Positions 49,579-57,724 of a stretch of DNA of 64,000 nt are shown one piece after another. The notes under the pieces are model-generated. The model was given only the letters and a program-made list of their open reading frames with translations. It made no database searches and was not told the origin of the DNA. The DNA is from Pseudoxanthomonas beigongshangi (lineage in GTDB: Bacteria > Pseudomonadota > Gammaproteobacteria > Xanthomonadales > Xanthomonadaceae), in NCBI RefSeq assembly GCF_016820515.1, contig NZ_JADHDV010000013.1, positions 1 through 64,000 on the forward strand. Direction: 5' to 3'. The position numbers were made by a program, and so were the translations under genes. Positions within the stretch are counted from its first letter, which is position 1. Each line of letters begins with the position of its first letter.

Positions 49579-51096
49579 ATGAGCCAGCCGTCCCGCCGTC
49601 GTTCCACGCTGATTTCCCGCATCGTCCTCGGCATCGCCGTCCTCGCCATCCTTGGCGCGGGCGCCTGGTACTGGAAGGGACGCCAGGCCAAGGCCGAAGA
49701 GGGCACCTACCGCACCGCCCAGGTCGAGCGGGGCAACATCCGGGTGGCGATCTCGGCCACCGGTACCCTGAGCGCCATCTCCACCGTCACCGTCGGCAGC
49801 CAGATTTCGGGCCAGGTGACCGACGTGCTGGTGGACTACAACAGCCCGGTGAAGAAGGGTGACGTGCTCGCCCGCATCGACCCCAAGACCTACGAGGCCC
49901 AGATCGAACAGGGCACCGCGCAGATCGCCGCCGCGCGCGCTTCGCTGGCGCAGGCCCAGGCGACCCTGCGCAACGCCGAGCTGGACTACCGCCGCAAGGC
50001 CGATCTCGGCCAGCAGAAGCTGGTGGCGCAGAGCGACGTGGATCTGGCGCGCGCCGCGCTCGACCAGGCCCGCGCGCAACTCAACTCCGCCCAGGCGCAG
50101 ATCCGCCAGCAGACCGCCTCCACCCAGACCACCCGGGTCAACCTGGAACGCACGGTAATCCGCTCGCCCGTCGATGGCGTCGTGCTGACCCGCAGCATCG
50201 AGCCGGGCCAGACCGTGGCCGCCAGCCTGCAGGCGCCGGAGCTGTTCACCATCGCCGAGGATCTGCGCAAGATGAAGATCGAACTGGCGGTGGACGAGGC
50301 CGACATCGGCCAGGTCAAGGTCGGGCAGACCGTGTCCTTCAGCGTCGACGCCTTTCCGGATCGCCAGTTCAAGGGCCTGGTCGAACAGGTGCGCCTGGCC
50401 GCCACCACCACCAACAACGTGGTGACCTATCCGGTGGTCGTGACCGTGGACAACGCCGACGAGATCCTGCTGCCGGGCCTGACCGTCAACGCCGAGATCG
50501 AGGTCAGCAAGCGCGACAACGTGCTCAAGGTGTCCAACGCGGCGCTGCGCTACAAGCCCACCACCGAGGATGAGCAGGCGCAGGGTGCCCCGCAGATGGC
50601 GCAGGTTCGTGGCGGCGGCGTCACCGAGGACATGGAGCGTATCGCCGGCAGCCTGCAACTGAAGCCCGAACAGCGCGCCGCGTTCGACGCGGCGGTGAAG
50701 GCGGTACGCGATCGGCAGGCCGCGCGGATGGCCCAGGCCCAGCAGGATGGCGGCAACCGCCTGTTCGCCGGCGGGCCCGGTGGGGGCCCGCGCATGGTGA
50801 CCAGCGGCGGCAACGGCGGCGCGATGCAGGCGCAACAGCGCCAGCGCATGGCCGAACGCTTCCAGCAGGACTTCGCCGCGTTCCGCGCCAGCCTGGAGCC
50901 CGCGCAGCAGCAGCGCTGGGACAACGAACTCAAGGCGCTGCTGTCGGCCAAGCGCGCGCCGCTGTACAAGCTGGTGGCCGGCAAGCCGGAACGGATCATG
51001 GTGCGGCTGGGCGCCAGCGACGGCAGCGCGACCGAGGTCGCGGGCAACCTGAAGGCCGGTGATCAGGTCATCGTCGGCGAGCGCGCCAAGGAATGA
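49579..51096 (+). CDS. MacA-like periplasmic adaptor (membrane fusion protein) with extra insertion
   Basis: The 505-residue product has an N-terminal membrane anchor (about residues 14-32). Then come a lipoyl-like half (VGSQISGQVTDVLVDYNSPVKKGDVLARID), a coiled-coil hairpin rich in AQAQ/ARA, the second lipoyl half (VIRSPVDGVVLTRSIEPGQTV) and beta-barrel strands. About residues 340-465 form an extra Gln/Ala/Gly-rich region with LKPEQRAAFDAA and SLEPAQQQRWDNEL, absent from the 371-residue E. coli MacA. It links the inner-membrane ABC pump to an outer-membrane channel. ATG at 49579 is used; the frame continues upstream without a signal-like sequence. It is coupled to the ATPase gene. Confidence 0.85.
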   Translation: MSQPSRRRSTLISRIVLGIAVLAILGAGAWYWKGRQAKAEEGTYRTAQVERGNIRVAISATGTLSAISTVTVGSQISGQVTDVLVDYNSPVKKGDVLARIDPKTYEAQIEQGTAQIAAARASLAQAQATLRNAELDYRRKADLGQQKLVAQSDVDLARAALDQARAQLNSAQAQIRQQTASTQTTRVNLERTVIRSPVDGVVLTRSIEPGQTVAASLQAPELFTIAEDLRKMKIELAVDEADIGQVKVGQTVSFSVDAFPDRQFKGLVEQVRLAATTTNNVVTYPVVVTVDNADEILLPGLTVNAEIEVSKRDNVLKVSNAALRYKPTTEDEQAQGAPQMAQVRGGGVTEDMERIAGSLQLKPEQRAAFDAAVKAVRDRQAARMAQAQQDGGNRLFAGGPGGGPRMVTSGGNGGAMQAQQRQRMAERFQQDFAAFRASLEPAQQQRWDNELKALLSAKRAPLYKLVAGKPERIMVRLGASDGSATEVAGNLKAGDQVIVGERAKE

Positions 51097-51842
51097 GTGC
51101 CATGAATACGTCCGCCGGCGAGGTGCCGGTGATCCAGACGCGGGCGTTGAGCAAGGTCTACTCGCCCGGCACCGAAGCCGAGGTGGTCGCGCTCAAGGGC
51201 GTGGACGTGCGCATCGGCCGGGGCGATTTCGTCGCCATCATGGGACCGTCTGGCTCCGGCAAGTCGACCCTGATGAACCTGATCGGTTGCCTGGACACGC
51301 CTTCTTCCGGCACCTACCACTGCGACGGCGTCGATGTGGCGACGCTGGACGCGGAGGAACTGGCGGTGCTGCGCCGGGACAAGATCGGTTTCGTGTTCCA
51401 GGGCTTCAACCTGCTGCCGCGGATGAACGCGCTGGAGAACGTCGCGATGCCGCTGGGTTATGCGCAGGTGCCTCCGCACGAGCGCACCGAACGCGCGCGC
51501 AAGGCGCTGGCGGCCGTGGGCTTGGCCGAGCGCGGCGGCCATCGGCCCAGCGAACTGTCGGGCGGCCAGCAGCAGCGCGTGGCGATCGCCCGCGCGCTGA
51601 TCAACGAACCACCGATCATCCTGGCCGACGAACCCACCGGCGCACTCGACAGCCGCACCGGCGAGGAAATCCTGGCGCTGTTCAAGCGCCTGCGCGACGA
51701 AGGCCACACGGTCATCCTGATCACCCACGACGCCGATGTGGCCGCCCACGCCGATCGCATCCTGGTCATGCGCGACGGCGAGTTGCATGAGGAGCCGGGA
51801 TTCGGGAAACGGGATTCGGGATTGGGGGAAAGCAGCCCATGA
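51093..51842 (+). CDS. MacB-like ABC transporter ATP-binding protein
   Basis: The 249-residue ATPase has Walker A IMGPSGSGKSTLMNLIGCLD, Q-loop GFVFQGFNLLPRM, signature SELSGGQQQRVAIARALI and Walker B ILADEPTGALDS, plus the H-loop THDADV. It belongs to the MacB/LolD-type subfamily and powers export with the permease and adaptor of the same operon. Start ATG at 51093 overlaps the adaptor stop by four bases. The last roughly 16 residues (EEPGFGKRDSGLGESSP) come from a low-complexity intergenic repeat and are not part of the fold. Confidence 0.9.
   Translation: MSAMNTSAGEVPVIQTRALSKVYSPGTEAEVVALKGVDVRIGRGDFVAIMGPSGSGKSTLMNLIGCLDTPSSGTYHCDGVDVATLDAEELAVLRRDKIGFVFQGFNLLPRMNALENVAMPLGYAQVPPHERTERARKALAAVGLAERGGHRPSELSGGQQQRVAIARALINEPPIILADEPTGALDSRTGEEILALFKRLRDEGHTVILITHDADVAAHADRILVMRDGELHEEPGFGKRDSGLGESSP
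51797..51827 (+). repeat. GGGATTCGGG-type repeat unit in the 3' end of the ATPase gene
   Basis: GGGATTCGGGA at 51797-51807 and again at 51811-51821, followed by GGGATTGGGG (51818-51827). This motif family is a familiar dispersed intergenic repeat in xanthomonad genomes. Here it is read as coding sequence just before the stop codon. Confidence 0.6.
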
Positions 51843-53074
51843 ACTTCACCGACATTCTGCGCACCGCGATCTTCGCCTTGCGTGGCAACTGGATGCGCAG
51901 CGCGCTGACCTCGCTGGGCGTGATCATCGGCATCGCCGCGGTCATCGTGATGGTTTCGGTCGGCCAGGGCACCCAGGCGGAAATCGACAAGCTGGTGTCC
52001 GGCCTGGGCTCGCAGCGACTGGACATCAACCCCGGTGCCGGCCGCAGTGGTGGCGGCGTGCGCATGAGCGGGAGCAGCTTCTTCACCCTGCGCGAGGGAG
52101 ACGTCGACGCCATCCGCAACGAAATCCCGGAGGTGCAGTACGTCGCCGGCGCGCTGCGCGGCAGCAGCCAGGTCGTGTATGCCGAGAACAACTGGTCGAG
52201 CAGTTGGCAGGGTGTGCAGCCGGACTACTTCGACATCAACAGTTGGACAATCGCTAACGGCGACGGTTTCGATGCGCAGGACTACAGCGGCGCCGGCAAG
52301 GTGGTGATCCTGGGCGAGACCGTGCGTCGCGAACTGTTCGGCGAGGAAACCGGCATCGGCCAGACCGTGCGCATCGGCCGGGTGCCATTCACCGTGGTCG
52401 GCACGCTGGCGCCGAAGGGGCAGGGTGGTTTCGGCCAGGACCAGGACGACGTAATGATGGTGCCGCTGGAAACCGCGCGCCGCCGGCTGATGGGTTCGAT
52501 GGGCCTGCCGCCCAGCGCGGTGATGCAGATTGCGCTCACCGTGGCCGACGCCAAGGATCTTGGCTACGTGCAGGGCGAAGTCGAGGCATTGTTGCGCCAG
52601 CGGCACAAGATCGCGCCGGGCGAGGATGACGACTTCAACGTCCGCAACATTTCCGAAATCGTCGCCACGCGCACCGCCACCACCCGCCTGATGTCGCTGC
52701 TGCTGGGTGCGGTCGCGACCATCTCGCTGATCGTCGGCGGCATCGGCATCATGAACATCATGCTGGTGTCGGTGACCGAGCGCATCCGCGAGATCGGCCT
52801 GCGCATGGCGGTCGGTGCCGGACCGAGCGATGTGCGCAGGCAGTTCCTGGCCGAGGCCATGCTGATCTCGCTGATCGGTGGCGTGCTCGGCATCGCCATC
52901 GGCATCGTCGGCGCGCTGCTGGTGGGCAAGTTCAGCGAGCTGCCGGTGGCGTTGAACGGGCAGGTCATCGGCCTGGCCGCGGGCTTCTCGGTGGCCACCG
53001 GCCTGTTCTTCGGCTACTACCCGGCACGCAAGGCGTCCCAGCTGGATCCGATCGAGGCGCTGCGCTCGCAGTAG
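51839..53074 (+). CDS. MacB-like ABC transporter permease (FtsX-type)
   Basis: The 411-residue permease has an N-terminal membrane helix (about residues 20-42) and a large periplasmic MacB-type domain (VRMSGSSFFTLREGDVDAIRNEIPEV, VVILGETVRRELFGEETGIGQTVRIG). Three C-terminal FtsX-type helices (about 285-308, 330-360, 375-395) follow, containing LLGAVATISLIVGGIGIMNIMLVSVTERIREIGLRMAVGA. It exports substrates from the periplasm using the ATPase encoded upstream, with a four-base ATGA overlap. Macrolides, virulence factors or lipopeptides are possible substrates by family. Confidence 0.92.
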   Translation: MNFTDILRTAIFALRGNWMRSALTSLGVIIGIAAVIVMVSVGQGTQAEIDKLVSGLGSQRLDINPGAGRSGGGVRMSGSSFFTLREGDVDAIRNEIPEVQYVAGALRGSSQVVYAENNWSSSWQGVQPDYFDINSWTIANGDGFDAQDYSGAGKVVILGETVRRELFGEETGIGQTVRIGRVPFTVVGTLAPKGQGGFGQDQDDVMMVPLETARRRLMGSMGLPPSAVMQIALTVADAKDLGYVQGEVEALLRQRHKIAPGEDDDFNVRNISEIVATRTATTRLMSLLLGAVATISLIVGGIGIMNIMLVSVTERIREIGLRMAVGAGPSDVRRQFLAEAMLISLIGGVLGIAIGIVGALLVGKFSELPVALNGQVIGLAAGFSVATGLFFGYYPARKASQLDPIEALRSQ

Positions 53075-53114
53075 GCCGGCTCCGCCGGCCACGCTTCTGC
53101 GGCATCATCGGCGG

Positions 53115-53738
53115 ATGGATCTGGAGACCTATCGCGAATTGCGTTCGCAGGCGCGCCGGCTGGCGCGCTCCGCCGCCGACGCCGAGGATCTGGTGCAGGA
53201 CACCCTGGCCGCGGCCCTGGCCGCCGGCCGCGCCGATGCACCCTGGCTGGCCGGGACGATGCGCAACCTGGCCGCGATGCAGGCGCGCACGGCGGTGCGC
53301 CGCCGTCGCCGCGAGGCGCTGGTCGCGGACGACGACCCGTCCGGGGAAGCGACGGCCGGGATGGAATCCCCGGCGGTTCCCGGATGGCTGCACGCCTGGC
53401 CCGCCAGCCTGCGGCGGGTGGCCGTGCTGGCGTTGCATGGCCTGTCGGCCGATGAAATCCGCTGGATCCTGGCGCTGTCGCCCGAGGCGTTCCGCCAGCG
53501 GCTCAGCCGCATCCGCAAGGCGCTCGGCGAACTGCCGCCCGCCGCGCGCGCGGAGAGCCTGGCCATGGCCTACGTGCGCGATCCGGCGCGCAGCGTGGAT
53601 CTCCAGTTCGGCCTGATCCGCCGCGGGCTCCGGGCCGCGCTCGGCGCCGGCGCCGGACTGGCCACCCATGATGTCGACGGCCACCTGCTGGTGATCCGCC
53701 GTCCCGGTCACACCTGGCGTCCCGGCGGCAACGGATAG
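53115..53738 (+). CDS. ECF-type RNA polymerase sigma factor
   Basis: The 207-residue product has sigma-70 region 2 features (ARRLARSAADAEDLVQDTLAAAL, WLAGTMRNLAAMQARTAVRRRRRE). Region 4 (RVAVLALHGLSADEIRWILALSPEAFRQRLSRIRKALGEL) is the HTH. About 60 more residues follow (residues 147-207) with no obvious anti-sigma or sensor fold. No anti-sigma gene is next to it; the next gene is a VOC protein 33 bases on. It probably directs a small stress regulon. The extra C-terminal tail may be regulatory, as in some ECF groups. Confidence 0.82.
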   Translation: MDLETYRELRSQARRLARSAADAEDLVQDTLAAALAAGRADAPWLAGTMRNLAAMQARTAVRRRRREALVADDDPSGEATAGMESPAVPGWLHAWPASLRRVAVLALHGLSADEIRWILALSPEAFRQRLSRIRKALGELPPAARAESLAMAYVRDPARSVDLQFGLIRRGLRAALGAGAGLATHDVDGHLLVIRRPGHTWRPGGNG

Positions 53739-53771
53739 ACGGGACCACAAACAACCACAAGGAGGACTCCC

Positions 53772-54149
53772 ATGCTTTCCCAATGCAAGGTCGGCGCCAT
53801 CGTCTTTTTCGTCAGTGATCTGGCCCGCTCGGTCGCTTTCTACCGCGACACCCTCGGCCTGCCGGTCAACGCGATCGACGGCCATGACGGCCCGTTCGCG
53901 CTGGCCGAGGTCGGCGAGCTGACCCTGGTGTTCATCGTCCAGGCGGTCCGCCCCGGCGAATCGCCGGTGGTGGTGTTCAGCCTGGACGGCGGCATCGACG
54001 ACTACGCCGAGGCGCTGGCCGGGCGCGGCGTGGAGATCGTCGTGCCGGTCAGCGAATCGCCGGACGGCGGGCTGTCGCTGGACTTCGTCGATCCGGATCG
54101 CAATGTGCTGAGCCTGCACCAGGATGCAGGCCTGGCGCGCCGGAAATAA
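53772..54149 (+). CDS. VOC-superfamily protein (glyoxalase/bleomycin-resistance-like)
   Basis: The 125-residue product begins KVGAIVFFVSDLARSVAFYRDTLGLPV, the standard VOC strand-helix start. The second half has GIDDYAEALAGRGVEIV and SLDFVDPDRNVLSLHQD, typical metal-side and turn elements. It is probably a metal-dependent enzyme or binding protein; the substrate is unknown. AAGGAGG precedes ATG at 53772. It is close behind the sigma gene and may be cotranscribed, and convergent with another VOC gene. Confidence 0.85.
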   Translation: MLSQCKVGAIVFFVSDLARSVAFYRDTLGLPVNAIDGHDGPFALAEVGELTLVFIVQAVRPGESPVVVFSLDGGIDDYAEALAGRGVEIVVPVSESPDGGLSLDFVDPDRNVLSLHQDAGLARRK

Positions 54150-54172
54150 TCCGGGGCACGAGCCTGTCGATG

Positions 54173-54210
54173 CGACGCCGCCCGCGGATCCTGCATCCGC
54201 GGGCGCGTCG
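54173..54210. terminator. long hairpin between the two convergent VOC genes
   Basis: Arms CGACGCCGCCCGCGGAT (54173-54189) and ATCCGCGGGCGCGTCG (54195-54210) pair with one bulged base around the loop CCTGC. It sits between the two stops and can serve both directions. Confidence 0.6.
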
Positions 54211-54218
54211 TGCATGCA

Positions 54219-54692
54219 TCAGGTGGATGCCTGCTGTTGCGACCAGGCTTCCATCCGCCGCTGCATTTCTTCCGGCGCGACGTCCTCGACATGGGTCGAC
54301 AGCGACCACTTGTGTCCGAACGGGTCCACGACCGAACCGATGCGGTCGCCCCAGAATTCCTGCTTGACCGGACGGTCGGCGCGGGCGCCGGCCTTGACCG
54401 CGCGCGCATAGGCGGCGTCGGCGTCCTCGACGTAGATCATGAAACTCGAGGTCGCGCCGCCGCGGGTGTTCGGCGACAAGGCGTTCATGTCCGGCCATTC
54501 GTCGGACAGCATCAGCACGGTGTCGCCGATGCGGGTTTCGGCATGGCCGATGCGGTCGCCCATCGGCAGCCGGTACATTTCCTCGGCGCCGAAGGCGTCG
54601 CGGTAGAAATCCAGCGCCTTGGCGGCGTCGTCGACGATCAGGTAGGAAGTGACGCTGTGGTAGCCCTGCGGCCGGTACGTGGTGGTAGCCAT
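54219..54692 (-). CDS. VOC-superfamily protein, PhnB-like
   Basis: The 157-residue product begins GYHSVTSYLIVDDAAKALDFYRDAFGAEEMYRL and has GHAETRIGDTVLMLSDE, FMIYVEDADAAYARAVKAGA and FWGDRIGSVVDPFGHKWSLSTH. This is the standard layout of the PhnB/3-demethylubiquinone-9 methyltransferase-like VOC group. That name is historical; no methyltransferase activity is implied. ATG at 54692 follows GGAGAGG on the minus strand. No partner gene is evident. Confidence 0.87.
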   Translation of the reverse strand: MATTTYRPQGYHSVTSYLIVDDAAKALDFYRDAFGAEEMYRLPMGDRIGHAETRIGDTVLMLSDEWPDMNALSPNTRGGATSSFMIYVEDADAAYARAVKAGARADRPVKQEFWGDRIGSVVDPFGHKWSLSTHVEDVAPEEMQRRMEAWSQQQAST

Positions 54693-54797
54693 GGAGGGGT
54701 CTCCTCTGCGGGAGGCCGACGCTACGCCTGCGGGAGTTATGTCCCCGTCTAGAAAGCCGCTGTCCGGAAAAACGGAAAGGGCCCGTGCGCCCGAGGC

Positions 54798-55517
54798 TCA
54801 GTTCACGTAGGGAGCCAGCAACCCGCGCCAGATCGCGTAACCGGCTGGATTCATGTGCAGCCGGTCGGCCAGGAACAGGTCCTCGCGCGGCTTGCCGTCC
54901 GCGTCCAGCATCGGCGTGAACACGTCGATGTAAACGAAGTCGTGACGCGCGGATTCGGCCTTGATCAGCGCGTTGGCCTCGCGTTGCGCGTCGAGCAGGT
55001 GCGCGCGGGACGGGCTCGGCTTGGTGGAGATGTAGACCAGGCGCGTCTTCGGCAGCTTGCGATGGATGAGTTCGGCGAAAGCGACGAAGTCGTCGTGCAA
55101 TTGCCGTGGCGTGCGCCCGCTGGCGAGGTCGTTGTCGCCCGCGTACAGCACCACCGTTCCCGGCTTGTAGGGCAGCACGATGCGCGGTGCGTACCAGGTG
55201 CTATCGCGGATTTCCGAGCCGCCAAAACCGCGATTGATGACCGTGGCGTCGGGGAAATCCCGGGCCAGCGATTCCCACATCCGGATCGAGGAACTGCCGA
55301 CGAACAGCACCGCGTTCTGCGGCGGGGGATGGCTGGCGTCCTCGGCGGCGAACCTCTGCATGTCCTTCTCCCACTCCGCGTTGGAGACCTCGGCAGGGAT
55401 GGCCGGCGCCCGCTTCGGGCCGGAACCGTCGGACCAGGTGGCGCAAGCGGAGAGCGCCAGCAGGGCCGGCAACAGCAGGCAGGCCAGGCGGTGCGCGGGC
55501 AGCGGGAAACGGGACAT
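54798..55517 (-). CDS. SGNH/GDSL-type esterase lipoprotein
   Basis: The 239-residue product has a lipoprotein signal ending LLALSAC (Cys24). The mature part has the SGNH hydrolase blocks: GSSSIRMWESLARDF (block I; the nucleophile is the Ser of GSSS), GFGGSEIRD (Gly block II), YAGDNDLASG (block III with Asn) and a C-terminal DRLHMNPAGYAIW with catalytic Asp and His. It is probably an envelope-anchored esterase or lipase acting on carbohydrate esters or lipids. It is monocistronic and minus-strand. Confidence 0.87.
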   Translation of the reverse strand: MSRFPLPAHRLACLLLPALLALSACATWSDGSGPKRAPAIPAEVSNAEWEKDMQRFAAEDASHPPPQNAVLFVGSSSIRMWESLARDFPDATVINRGFGGSEIRDSTWYAPRIVLPYKPGTVVLYAGDNDLASGRTPRQLHDDFVAFAELIHRKLPKTRLVYISTKPSPSRAHLLDAQREANALIKAESARHDFVYIDVFTPMLDADGKPREDLFLADRLHMNPAGYAIWRGLLAPYVN

Positions 55518-55719
55518 CGGCGCGGGTCTCCGGGACGGGAAGAGGGGCCAGTGAACCAGCCGGGACCGCCAAAGGCAAACCGATACGCGCCGGGAAGGTC
55601 TCCCGATATGGCAAGATCGGGGTTCTCACGGACCCTCCGCACTCCATGCCCGCTGCCGCGACGCCCCGCCTTCCGCATTGCCCGCCCGCCCGTATCGCGG
55701 GCTGACCGGAGATCCAGGA

Positions 55720-56112
55720 ATGGCGGACGAAATCGGACACATGCCCCGGGGTCCCGGGCGCATCCTCAAGGCGGCGATCTGGTCGATGCAGGGATTGCGC
55801 GCGGCCTGGCTGCACGAATCCTCGTTCCGGCTGGAGGTCTACCTGCTGATCGTGCTGGCGCCGCTGGCCTTGTGGCTGGGCGACACCGCGGTGGAGCGGG
55901 TGCTGTTGATCGGCAGTTGCCTGCTGGTGCTGGCGGCCGAACTGCTGAACTCGGCGATCGAGGCGGTAATCGAGCGCTACGGGCCCGAGCACCACGAATT
56001 GGCCGGACGCGCCAAGGACATGGGTTCGGCGGCGGTGTTCGTGCTGATGATGAACGTATTGCTGTGCTGGGGCCTGATTCTCTGGCCCCGCCTGTCCGAA
56101 CTTTTCTCCTGA
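55720..56112 (+). CDS. dgkA: diacylglycerol kinase
   Basis: DgkA phosphorylates diacylglycerol released during membrane-derived oligosaccharide and lipopolysaccharide modification. The 130-residue integral membrane protein has GRILKAAIWSMQGLRAAWLHESSFRLEVYL (amphipathic helix) and then three membrane helices, with AAELLNSAIEAVIERYGPEHHELAGRAKDMGSAAVFV as the catalytic signature. ATG at 55720 follows GGAG eight bases upstream. The interval 55518-55719 contains no further gene. The terC gene follows 21 bases later. Confidence 0.93.
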   Translation: MADEIGHMPRGPGRILKAAIWSMQGLRAAWLHESSFRLEVYLLIVLAPLALWLGDTAVERVLLIGSCLLVLAAELLNSAIEAVIERYGPEHHELAGRAKDMGSAAVFVLMMNVLLCWGLILWPRLSELFS

Positions 56113-56133
56113 TATAGCAAGGTTGCAAATCGA

Positions 56134-56883
56134 ATGAGTCTCGAGTTCCTGGCCGACCCCAATGTCTGGCTGACCCTGGTGACGCTGAGCGCGCTGGAAA
56201 TCGTGCTGGGCATCGACAATCTGGTGTTCATCTCGATCGCGGTGAGCAAGCTTCCGGCCCACCAGCGCCCGACCGCCCGCCGCTTCGGCATCGCGGTGGC
56301 CTGCATCACCCGGATCGCGCTGCTGGTGTCGCTGGCGTTCCTGGCGCGCATGCAGAACGACCTGTTCACCGTCGCCGGCATGGGCATCTCCATCCGCGAT
56401 CTGGTGCTGATCCTGGGCGGCATCTTCCTGCTGGTGAAGGGCGGCATGGAGATCAAGGAACTGATCACCGGCGGCGAGGACGAGGACCCGTCCACCACCA
56501 AGGCTTCGGCGGTGTTTGGCCTGGTCATCGCCCAGATCGCGATCATCGACATCGTGTTCTCGCTGGACTCGGTCATCACCGCGGTCGGCATGGCCCAGCA
56601 CATTCCGATCATGGTCGCGGCGATCCTGCTGGCGGTGGCGGTGATGCTGCTGGCGGCCAATCCGCTGGGCCGCTTCATCGACGCCAACCCGACCATCAAG
56701 ATGCTGGCGCTGGCGTTCATCGTGCTGATCGGCGTGGTGCTGATCCTGGATGGCCTGGAAATCCACGTGCCCAAGCCGTACGTGTACTTCGCGATGGGCT
56801 TCTCGGTGATGGTCGAGTGGCTGAACCTGATGATGCGCCGCCGCGCCGCGCAGAAGCACATCCCGGGCGCCGGCAACTGGTAA
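56134..56883 (+). CDS. TerC-family integral membrane protein
   Basis: The 249-residue protein has about seven membrane helices and the TerC signature pieces LSALEIVLGIDNLVFISIAVSKLP near the start and IAQIAIIDIVFSLDSVITAVGMA in the second half, with the metal-site Asp residues. The family is linked to manganese export and to the metalation of secreted proteins in other bacteria; function is unproven here. ATG at 56134 is preferred. A strong terminator follows. Confidence 0.92.
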   Translation: MSLEFLADPNVWLTLVTLSALEIVLGIDNLVFISIAVSKLPAHQRPTARRFGIAVACITRIALLVSLAFLARMQNDLFTVAGMGISIRDLVLILGGIFLLVKGGMEIKELITGGEDEDPSTTKASAVFGLVIAQIAIIDIVFSLDSVITAVGMAQHIPIMVAAILLAVAVMLLAANPLGRFIDANPTIKMLALAFIVLIGVVLILDGLEIHVPKPYVYFAMGFSVMVEWLNLMMRRRAAQKHIPGAGNW

Positions 56884-56908
56884 GCCGCCGCTGGCGTTTC
56901 CGTCTCCC

Positions 56909-56940
56909 CGACGCCCGGCTTCCGCCGGGCGTCGGCGTTT
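56909..56940 (+). terminator. strong hairpin terminator after the terC-family gene
   Basis: CGACGCCCGGC (56909-56919), loop TTCC, GCCGGGCGTCG (56924-56934), then GCGTTT. The rest of 56941-57049 has no gene. Confidence 0.7.
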
Positions 56941-57049
56941 GGGGGTAGCTGACGGGGCGGCAACGGTGGTGCCGCCGCCGCGCCGGCGCGGTTGCATCCT
57001 TCACCGGCGGATGCTGCAATGCCGCCGTCCCTGCCGAAGGAGTGGTGTC

Positions 57050-57706
57050 ATGCGCCTGTTCGTCCGTTCGCTCGCACTGGTCGCCCTGGCGGCCCTGCTG
57101 TCCGGTTGTGGCTACAACTCGATCCAGCAGAAGGATGAAGCGGTCAAGGCCGGCTGGTCGGAAGTGCTCAACCAGTACAAGCGCCGCGCCGATCTGATTC
57201 CCAACCTGGTCAAGACCGTGCAGGGCTACGCCCAGCAGGAACGGCAGGTGCTGACCGACGTCACCAACGCGCGCGCGCGGGTCGGCCAGATCCAGGTCAA
57301 CGCCGACGATGCCGCCTCGCTGCAGCAGTTCCAGCAGGCGCAGGGCGAACTGTCCAGCGCGCTGTCGCGCCTGCTGGTGGTCACCGAGAACTACCCGAAC
57401 CTGAAGTCGGATCAGTCCTTCCGCGATCTGCAGGCGCAACTGGAAGGCACCGAGAACCGCATCACCGTCGCGCGCGGCCGGTACATCCAGACCGTGCAGG
57501 ACTACAACACCTTCATCCGCTCGTTCCCGCAGGTGATCACCGCCAAGATCTTCGGCTACAAGGAAAAGCCGAACTTCACGGTGGAGAACGAGGCGCAGAT
57601 CCAGCAGGCGCCGCAGGTCGACTTCGGCACGCCGGCGCCGGCTCCGCAGGCGCCGCAGCCGGCCCAGCCGCCGGGTCCGGAGCCCGCGCCCGCGCCGGCC
57701 AACTGA
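57050..57706 (+). CDS. LemA-family lipoprotein
   Basis: The 218-residue product has an N-terminal signal ending LLSGCGYNS (lipobox with Cys20). The LemA core follows: QQKDEAVKAGWSEVLNQYKRRADLIPNLVKTVQGYAQQE, then LLVVTENYPNLKSDQSFRDLQAQLEGTENRITVARGRYI and YNTFIRSFPQVI. A Pro/Ala-rich tail ends the protein. LemA proteins are helical-bundle envelope proteins without a settled function. AAGGAG precedes ATG at 57050. It heads a three-gene operon with two TPM-domain proteins. Confidence 0.92.
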   Translation: MRLFVRSLALVALAALLSGCGYNSIQQKDEAVKAGWSEVLNQYKRRADLIPNLVKTVQGYAQQERQVLTDVTNARARVGQIQVNADDAASLQQFQQAQGELSSALSRLLVVTENYPNLKSDQSFRDLQAQLEGTENRITVARGRYIQTVQDYNTFIRSFPQVITAKIFGYKEKPNFTVENEAQIQQAPQVDFGTPAPAPQAPQPAQPPGPEPAPAPAN

Positions 57707-57724
57707 CCGACCGCGAACGCGCCG

